Positions 1 to 6,061 of a stretch of DNA of 6,061 bases are shown in pieces. The notes under the pieces are model-generated. The model was given only the letters and a program-made list of their open reading frames with translations, searched no databases and was not told the DNA's origin. Numbering within the stretch: position 1 is the stretch's first letter; every line of letters starts with the position of its first letter. Location of the stretch: positions 1 through 6,061 of the forward strand of contig PEUI01000411.1 in NCBI GenBank assembly GCA_002785585.1, written 5' to 3'. This DNA is from Lysobacterales bacterium CG02_land_8_20_14_3_00_62_12 (GTDB lineage Bacteria; Pseudomonadota; Gammaproteobacteria; Xanthomonadales; Ahniellaceae). The position numbers were made by a program, and so were the translations under genes.

Positions 1-447
1 TTGCGCTGGGTAGTGCTTCAGGCGATGCGCCATGCCGACCCGTTGCAGCGCGTCGTGTACGCGCGCGCGCCGCTCGGCCTTGCCGATGCCGTCGCGATAG
101 GTCAGCGGCAGTTCGACGTTCTCGAATACGTTGAGATCGCCGATCAGGTTGAAGGCCTGAAAGATGAAACCAATCTCACGATTGCGGATGCGCGCACGTT
201 CGCTGGCGCCGATGGCCTGCACTGGCTTGCCGTTGAGGCTGTAGGCACCGGCGCTGGCGCTATCGAGCAGGCCGAGGATCGCCAGCAGGGTCGATTTGCC
301 GCAGCCCGATGGCCCGGAAATCGATACGTATTCGCCCTTGGCGATGTCGAAATGCACGTTTGCCAGCGCGTGCGTTTCCACTTCATCGGTGTAGAACACC
401 TTGCTGATGTCGGTGAGGTGGATGAGGGGCGTGGTGACAGGGGTCAT
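1..447 (-). CDS. ABC transporter ATP-binding protein, MacB/LolD type (C-terminus beyond the window)
   Basis: This is the cytoplasmic ATPase subunit of an inner-membrane ABC exporter, which hydrolyses ATP to drive an FtsX/MacB-type permease. The 149 visible residues contain an aromatic A-loop region (F18/Y19), Walker A GPSGCGKST at 45-53, and the Q-loop FQAFNLI with Gln97. The segment around residues 104-117 (DLNVFENVELPLTY) is typical of the MacB/LolD/FtsE branch. The frame leaves the window right after HYPAQ, exactly where the LSGGQ signature is expected. Signature, Walker B and H-loop therefore cannot be checked. The ATG at 445-447 is chosen because AGGAA lies 6 bases upstream and the N-terminus fits the family. 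The gene follows the adaptor gene in the same direction after a 159-base gap, which suggests one export operon. The substrate is unknown. LolD proper is less likely because of the adaptor partner. The family call is secure; the exact subfamily is inferred. Confidence 0.93.
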   Translation of the reverse strand, partial: MTPVTTPLIHLTDISKVFYTDEVETHALANVHFDIAKGEYVSISGPSGCGKSTLLAILGLLDSASAGAYSLNGKPVQAIGASERARIRNREIGFIFQAFNLIGDLNVFENVELPLTYRDGIGKAERRARVHDALQRVGMAHRLKHYPAQ

Positions 448-453
448 GATGGA

Positions 454-458
454 TTCCT
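454..458 (-). promoter_or_regulatory. Ribosome binding site of the ABC ATPase gene
   Basis: On the minus strand AGGAA is followed by six bases (TCCATC) and then the ATG at 447-445. This is a good Shine-Dalgarno match at normal spacing and is the main reason for choosing this start. It also shows that the ATPase gene can be translated independently of the adaptor gene ending 159 bases upstream. Confidence 0.7.
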
Positions 459-492
459 GGTGAGCGTCATGCGTTCGGTGGTCGGGATTGAC

Positions 493-529
493 TGTCGGAT
501 CCGCGCCGATGGCGCTTGATCCGACCTAC
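493..529 (-). repeat. GTAG-type REP palindrome, copy 1
   Basis: This 37-bp element reads 5' to 3' on the minus strand, starting with GTAG (529-526). An outer stem of 8 perfect pairs (GTCGGATC 494-501 with GATCCGAC 518-525) encloses an inner stem of 5 pairs (503-507 with 511-515) around a three-base loop. A GTAG tetranucleotide beside an imperfect nested hairpin is the hallmark of the REP families spread by RAYT (TnpA-REP, Y1 tyrosine) transposases, such as the SMAG repeats of Stenotrophomonas maltophilia. No RAYT gene is in the window. It lies between the adaptor and ATPase genes and has no T-run, so it is not an intrinsic terminator. Confidence 0.75.
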
Positions 530-550
530 ATTGACTGTGCAACGCTACTC

Positions 551-587
551 GTAGGTCGGTTCAAGCCGCATCGCGGCGGAACCGACA
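551..587 (+). repeat. GTAG-type REP palindrome, copy 2 (inverted partner of copy 1)
   Basis: This second 37-bp unit lies on the plus strand and starts with GTAG at 551-554. Its outer stem is GTCGGTTC (555-562) with GAACCGAC (579-586), and its inner stem is GCCGC (565-569) with GCGGC (573-577) around loop ATC. Aligned with copy 1 in the same orientation, 31 of 37 bases match. The six differences form three paired changes that keep both stems perfect. The two GTAG ends face each other across 21 bases (530-550), the head-to-head arrangement seen in REP doublets. In the mRNA of the adaptor-ATPase operon the pair would fold as two hairpins between the cistrons, where it could protect the 3' end or weaken downstream expression. 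That role is inferred. Confidence 0.75.
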
Positions 588-606
588 ACAGGCAGCCATC
601 CTGCGA

Positions 607-1860
607 TCATTCGAGTTTGAGGCGGTCATAGGCATCCCATTGCGAGGTGTCGGACAAGATGATCCGGTCGCCGACGTTCAGGCCAGCGCTGATTTCGATC
701 TGGCTCACCGAGGCGCGGCCCAGCTTCACCGGCACCCGCAGCGCACGATCAGAGTCGGCTTCGAGCCGGAACAGGCGCACTTCGCTTTCGGGTTGGCCGT
801 AGGCCGGGCGACCGACGTACAGCACATCGGTGAGGCGCTCGATTTCGATGGTGCCGTCCACGCTCAGGTCGGGGCGCGCGCCCGCCGGGAGGCCGCCACT
901 CAATTCGACATCCACCTGCACACTTCCATTGATCACCGCCGGATCGATACGGATCACCTGGCCGGCGACGATGCCGTTGCGGGTGTCCACGCGCACGCTC
1001 TGGCCGAACGCGACATCGCGTACCTGGGTTTCCGGAATGCGCAACTCCGCCATCAGATCGCCGGGCTTGGCCACCCGCGCCAGATTGGTACCGATGCTCA
1101 CTTGCTGGCCCTCCTGCACCGGCACCTGTTGCAGCACGCCGGCGATACCGGCTTGCAGATGCAAGCCGTCAACCTGGCGGCGGCGCAATTCGGCGGCGTT
1201 GCGCAGTTGCGTAAGCCGCGCACGATCTGCCGCCAACTGCGCGGCGATGGTCTGTTCGAACTTGGCAATGCGCTCCTGTTCGATGCCGGTGCGCAGCTTG
1301 AGCTGCGCGCTGGCCAGTTCGCTGCGGCGCGCCTGGATGCGCGAGATGATGCCGCTCACGGCCAGATCGTGCTCGGCATCGGCCTGCAGTCGCGCGGATT
1401 CGTAGTCGGACTTCACCCCGGCCAGATTGGCGCGCTGATCCAGCAACTGGCTTTCCAGGCTCATGCGATGCGCCTGGTAATCCGCTTCGGCGGCCTTGAG
1501 TGCGGCTTCGGCGCCAAGTTGCTGGTCAATCAGCTCGGGGTTGCTCAATTCCAGGATGACGGTGTTCGCCCGAACTTGCGCACCGGGCTTGACCACGATG
1601 CGCTCGATGCGCGCGCTGGTTTCCGCCGCGATCCAGCGAATTTCACGCGGCACCAAGGTGCCGGGGCCGCGCACTTCGCGCAGCAGGTCGCCGCGCTTGA
1701 CCGTATCGAGCCACAGGCTGGAACTCGCCACGCCGGGCGCCGCTGGCTCCAGCGACGCTAGCGCCCAGCCCGCGAGCAGCACCCCAGCCACAGCGGCGGC
1801 AAGGAAGCGGGCACGACGGCGCTGGGCGCCTTGTTTGAGATCGGGACGATGAATATCCAT
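607..1860 (-). CDS. HlyD/MacA-family periplasmic adaptor subunit of an ABC efflux system
   Basis: This is a periplasmic adaptor (membrane fusion protein) that links an inner-membrane transporter to an outer-membrane channel. The 417 residues begin with a basic N-terminus and one membrane anchor (about 19-37, FLAAAVAGVLLAGWALASL). No lipobox cysteine is seen, so it is anchored and not lipidated. The first lipoyl half follows (about 63-110, with VVKPGAQV and ILELSNPEL), then a long Ala/Gln/Arg-rich helical hairpin (about 113-230), the second lipoyl half (233-262, with VQEGQQVSIGTNLARV), a beta-barrel (about 267-340) and a membrane-proximal domain (about 345-415, with GLNVGDRIIL). The start at 1860 gives the usual short MDI-type N-terminus and has a weak AGGG seven bases upstream. 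The frame stays open further upstream, with ATGs at 1920 and 2127, so an extended start is possible. The ABC ATPase downstream suggests MacA-like efflux or export of an unknown substrate. No outer-membrane channel gene is visible. Confidence 0.92.
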   Translation of the reverse strand: MDIHRPDLKQGAQRRRARFLAAAVAGVLLAGWALASLEPAAPGVASSSLWLDTVKRGDLLREVRGPGTLVPREIRWIAAETSARIERIVVKPGAQVRANTVILELSNPELIDQQLGAEAALKAAEADYQAHRMSLESQLLDQRANLAGVKSDYESARLQADAEHDLAVSGIISRIQARRSELASAQLKLRTGIEQERIAKFEQTIAAQLAADRARLTQLRNAAELRRRQVDGLHLQAGIAGVLQQVPVQEGQQVSIGTNLARVAKPGDLMAELRIPETQVRDVAFGQSVRVDTRNGIVAGQVIRIDPAVINGSVQVDVELSGGLPAGARPDLSVDGTIEIERLTDVLYVGRPAYGQPESEVRLFRLEADSDRALRVPVKLGRASVSQIEISAGLNVGDRIILSDTSQWDAYDRLKLE

Positions 1861-1955
1861 GGCGTCGCCCTGCAATCCGCGTGCCAGCGAATCGACAACT
1901 TTAGAATCAACAGGTTGCATAAACTGCACGCCGTCTCGGCGTCCATTACCGCGCA

Positions 1956-1979
1956 GGCGTGTTCGCAAATGAACACGCC
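1956..1979. repeat. Perfect 9-bp inverted repeat, possible operator or hairpin
   Basis: GGCGTGTTC (1956-1964) and GAACACGCC (1971-1979) are exact reverse complements separated by six bases, GCAAAT. The central dyad TGTTC-N6-GAACA resembles the symmetric site of a dimeric repressor. As RNA it would also form a stable hairpin on either strand. Neither side is followed by a T-run, so it is not an intrinsic terminator. It lies 96 bases from the adaptor start and 180 bases from the parE start. I do not recognise the regulator that would bind it. Confidence 0.5.
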
Positions 1980-2070
1980 CTATCCGAGTCAGCGCAAGCA
2001 CACCAACCGCCGAGCCCGCCCCTTGGCCGCTTGGCAGCACGGTGCCGTCAAGGAAGGATTGCGGAACCTG

Positions 2071-2098
2071 GCTTGGTCGCAACCGCTTGGTCGCAACC
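2071..2098 (+). repeat. Perfect 14-bp tandem duplication in the parE leader
   Basis: The unit GCTTGGTCGCAACC occurs twice with no gap (2071-2084 and 2085-2098), ending 60 bases before the parE start codon. A third copy starts (GC) and then diverges. It may be a replication-slippage duplication or a doubled binding site. The unit has no internal dyad long enough to argue for either. Confidence 0.85.
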
Positions 2099-2158
2099 GC
2101 CTTGAGTTCAGCGGCGCAAGCCGCCATCCTGCACGGTCAGCCACCCTGAGATTACCCC

Positions 2159-4045
2159 GTGAGTCGCTACAACGCCGCCGATATTGAAGTGCTTTCTGGC
2201 CTGGACCCGGTCAAACGCCGCCCCGGTATGTACACCGATACCTCGCGCCCCAACCATTTGGCGCAGGAAGTGATCGACAACTCGGTGGACGAAGCCATCT
2301 CCGGCTACGCCCGCGCGCTCGATGTCACGTTGTTTGCCGATGGCTCGGTCGAAGTCATCGACGATGGCCGCGGCATGCCGGTGGATATTCATCCTGAAGA
2401 GGGCGTGCCGGGCGTGGAATTGATCCTCACCCGCCTGCATGCGGGCGGCAAGTTTTCCGGCAACAACTATCAGTTTTCCGGCGGCTTGCACGGCGTCGGT
2501 GTTTCCGTGGTCAACGCGCTATCGACCCGGGTCGAAGTGGTGATCCAGCGCGACGGCCAGATTTACCAGATGGATTTCGCCAACGGCGATCGGGTCGGCG
2601 CGCTGCGGGTGATCGGCACGGTGCCGAAAAAACAAACCGGCACGCGCCTGCGGTTTTGGGCCGATCCCAAATATTTTGACAGCCCCAAGATTTCACTGAG
2701 CCGTCTCAAGCATGTGCTGCGCGCCAAGGCGGTGCTGTGTTCCGGATTGCGCGTCAGCCTGCTCGATGAAGCCAGCAATGAAAAATCCGCCTGGTATTAC
2801 GAAGACGGCCTGAGCGATTATCTGCGCTCGATGCTGGCCGGCCAGGAACTGCTACCAGCCGAAATATTTCTGACCAGCCTGCACCGCGAGACCGATGCGA
2901 TCGATGTGGCGTTGCTGTGGACCGCCGACGGCGAGCTGGTGCAGGAAAGTTACGTCAACTTGATTCCGACCGCGCAGGGCGGCACCCACGTCAATGGTTT
3001 GCGCAGCGGCATCACCAATGCGATGCGCAACTTCTGCGATTTTCGCAACCTGTTGCCACGCGGCGTCAAGCTGGCGCCGGAAGATGTCTGGGATCGCATC
3101 AGCTATGTGTTGAGTTACAAAACCGCTGATCCGCAATTTTCCGGCCAGACCAAGGAACGCCTCAGCTCGCGCGCGGCGGCCGGTTTTGTCGAAGCCGCCG
3201 CGTTTGATGCGTTCTCGCTGTATTTGAACCAGCACACCGAGATCGGTGAACGCATCGCCCAGCTCGCCATCGAACGTGCCCAGGTCCGGCTGAAGCAGGA
3301 AAAAATCGTCGTTCGCAAGAAGGTCACCCAGGGTCCGGCGCTGCCCGGAAAGCTGGCGGATTGTGCCTCCACCGATCTATCCCGCACCGAACTGTTTCTG
3401 GTCGAAGGCGATTCTGCCGGCGGCTCCGCCAAGCAAGCGCGCGACAAGGATTTCCAAGCGATCCTGCCACTGCGCGGGAAAATCCTGAATACCTGGGAAG
3501 TGGAGTCCAACGGCGTGCTCGCCTCCAACGAAGTACACGACCTGGCGGTCGCCATCGGCTGTGATCCCGGTAGTGACCGCATCGATGGACTGCGCTACGG
3601 CAAGATCATCATCCTCGCCGACGCCGACTCCGATGGACTGCACATTGCCACGCTGTTGTGCGCACTCTTTACCCGGCATTTTCCGGCGTTGGTGCGTGCC
3701 GGTCACATCTTCGTGGCGATGCCGCCGCTGTTTCGGGTCGACTGTGGCAAGCAGGTGTTTTATGCGCTCGACGAAGCCGAAAAGCGCAGCCTGCTGGAGC
3801 GGATCGAGCGGGAGAAAATGAAAGGCCAGGTCAGCGTGACCCGCTTCAAAGGGCTGGGCGAAATGAATCCGCCGCAATTGCGCGAATCGACCGTGCATCC
3901 GGATACCCGAAGGCTGGTGCAATTGGTGACCGAAGACGCCGACGCCACCGCCCGCCTGCTCGACATGCTGCTCGCCAAAAAGCGCGCTGGCGAGCGCAAG
4001 ACCTGGCTGGAAACCAAGGGCGATCTGGCCAGTATCGAGGTCTGA
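2159..4045 (+). CDS. parE: DNA topoisomerase IV subunit B (ParE)
   Basis: This is the ATPase subunit of topoisomerase IV, the ParC2ParE2 type IIA enzyme that decatenates sister chromosomes and relaxes supercoils. The 628 residues match the roughly 630 of E. coli ParE and lack the long insert of proteobacterial GyrB. The GHKL ATPase domain shows E37 and N41 in EVIDNSVDEA, DDGRG at 68-72 and GGLHGVG at 108-114. The transducer domain carries the QTK loop (330-332). The TOPRIM domain shows EGDSAGGSAKQARD starting at catalytic E416, and metal-binding DADSD at 488-492. PGMYTDTSRPNHL and GKILNTWEV are ParE-like and not GyrB-like. The GTG start at 2159 is fixed by an in-frame TGA at 2147-2149 and aligns with the E. 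coli N-terminus. Its ribosome site is weak (TGAG, 8 bases upstream). It stands alone, convergent with recQ, and parC is not nearby. No frameshift or missing catalytic residue is seen. Confidence 0.98.
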   Translation: MSRYNAADIEVLSGLDPVKRRPGMYTDTSRPNHLAQEVIDNSVDEAISGYARALDVTLFADGSVEVIDDGRGMPVDIHPEEGVPGVELILTRLHAGGKFSGNNYQFSGGLHGVGVSVVNALSTRVEVVIQRDGQIYQMDFANGDRVGALRVIGTVPKKQTGTRLRFWADPKYFDSPKISLSRLKHVLRAKAVLCSGLRVSLLDEASNEKSAWYYEDGLSDYLRSMLAGQELLPAEIFLTSLHRETDAIDVALLWTADGELVQESYVNLIPTAQGGTHVNGLRSGITNAMRNFCDFRNLLPRGVKLAPEDVWDRISYVLSYKTADPQFSGQTKERLSSRAAAGFVEAAAFDAFSLYLNQHTEIGERIAQLAIERAQVRLKQEKIVVRKKVTQGPALPGKLADCASTDLSRTELFLVEGDSAGGSAKQARDKDFQAILPLRGKILNTWEVESNGVLASNEVHDLAVAIGCDPGSDRIDGLRYGKIIILADADSDGLHIATLLCALFTRHFPALVRAGHIFVAMPPLFRVDCGKQVFYALDEAEKRSLLERIEREKMKGQVSVTRFKGLGEMNPPQLRESTVHPDTRRLVQLVTEDADATARLLDMLLAKKRAGERKTWLETKGDLASIEV

Positions 4046-4280
4046 CCACCGCCGCGCCGCCCAGGATCAATCGGTCACTAATAGATCCAGTATGTAGCCC
4101 GGATGGAGCGCAGCGCAATCCGGGAATAGATGGCGTTGCCGGTCGTTTTCCCCGCCTTGACCAGCTCCGCTGTGAGAGCCGCTGGCGCTTCATGCGGGCT
4201 AATGGTTGCACCGTATGCTGCCCGGTTCATTGAGATGTGCTTGAGTAAGCGCCATTCGACTTAAGCCGCGGCCTCAAAGC
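4046..4280. other. Convergent intergenic region between parE and recQ
   Basis: These 235 bases lie between the stop codons of two converging genes, so transcription should end here from both sides. The one clear structure is the REP palindrome at 4094-4124. Weaker pairings are GGATC with GATCC around 4063-4088 and CTTGAGT (4240-4246) with ACTTAAG (4259-4265, one G-T pair). None is followed by a T-run, so no classical intrinsic terminator can be named. No small gene is supported. Confidence 0.6.
4094..4124 (+). repeat. GTAG-type REP palindrome of a second family
   Basis: GTAG (4094-4097) is followed by CCCGGAT (4098-4104), a 13-base centre rich in GCGC, and ATCCGGG (4118-4124), giving a 7-bp perfect outer stem. 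This is the GTAGCCCGGAT...ATCCGGG pattern, familiar as an extragenic repeat in many proteobacterial genomes. It shares the GTAG head and nested-hairpin plan with the two copies at 493-587, but its stem sequence differs, so it belongs to another REP family. Lying between convergent genes, it could stabilise both mRNA 3' ends or assist termination; that is inferred. Confidence 0.75.

Positions 4281-6061
<1,781 letters not shown>

Larger units (their letters stand above)
1861..2158. other. Divergent intergenic region between the adaptor gene and parE
   Basis: These 298 bases separate two genes transcribed away from each other and so should hold promoters for both. No convincing -35/-10 pair is visible on either strand. 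The least GC-rich patch, about 1890-1925 (including ACTTTAGAATCAACAG and TTGCATAAAC), is the best guess for a promoter zone. The rest holds a perfect inverted repeat (1956-1979), a purine-rich AAGGAAGGA run (2050-2058) with no start codon at useful spacing, and a 14-bp tandem duplication (2071-2098). Open frames cross the region on both strands but show no recognisable protein and no ribosome site. Confidence 0.6.

Noticed and set aside
640..1761. Long open frame on the plus strand opposite the adaptor gene
   Set aside because: It is an antisense shadow caused by the strong GC codon bias of the adaptor gene; its translation shows no recognisable domain, while the minus strand gives a full adaptor fold.
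2050..2061. AAGGAAGGA as a ribosome site for a leader peptide
   Set aside because: The only nearby start-like codon, TTG at 2059, directly abuts the run, and no ATG or GTG lies at useful spacing.
1831..2187. Plus-strand open frame crossing the divergent intergenic region and the parE start
   Set aside because: It begins inside the adaptor gene, lacks a ribosome site at its possible starts (TTG 1831, ATG 1849, ATG 1969), resembles no known protein and overlaps parE out of frame.
2159..4045. Annotation as gyrB instead of parE
   Set aside because: The length of 628, the absence of the GyrB insert and the ParE-type segments PGMYTDTSRPNHL and GKILNTWEV match topoisomerase IV.
4094..4124. REP hairpin as an intrinsic terminator
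   Set aside because: The stem is GC-rich but neither strand has a T-run after it (AATAGATGG on plus, ATACTGGATC on minus).

Overview
The window holds four protein-coding genes of a GC-rich Gammaproteobacterium. Codons in all four frames favour G or C at the third position. The ParE and RecQ sequences resemble the Escherichia coli proteins along their whole length. GTAG-headed extragenic palindromes like those of Stenotrophomonas and its relatives occur in two intergenic gaps. This suggests the Xanthomonadales or a nearby order, but that is an inference from style and not a firm assignment.

Layout: from the left edge to about 1860, on the minus strand, lies part of an export operon. It is transcribed right to left: first a membrane-anchored HlyD/MacA-type periplasmic adaptor, then a MacB/LolD-type ABC ATPase that runs off the left edge just before its signature motif. 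The permease genes expected next would lie outside the window. The 159-base gap between the two genes carries a head-to-head pair of GTAG-type REP hairpins.

A 298-base divergent intergenic region (1861-2158) separates this operon from parE on the plus strand. It holds a perfect 9-bp inverted repeat and a perfect 14-bp tandem duplication, neither explained by the genes. parE (2159-4045, GTG start) encodes the complete 628-residue topoisomerase IV subunit B. A 235-base convergent gap (4046-4280) holds a third GTAG-type REP with a different stem. recQ then occupies the minus strand from 4281 to the right edge. It has helicase, zinc-binding, winged-helix and HRDC domains and lacks only its first roughly 20 residues.

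The genes fall into two themes. parE and recQ are chromosome-maintenance enzymes, for decatenation and for DNA unwinding in recombination and repair. The adaptor and ATPase form an inner-membrane export or efflux machine. Nothing in the sequence ties these together functionally, and I see no mobile element, CRISPR array, toxin-antitoxin pair, defence system or RNA gene. The coding content is ordinary. The observations worth a second look are all in the intergenic gaps.
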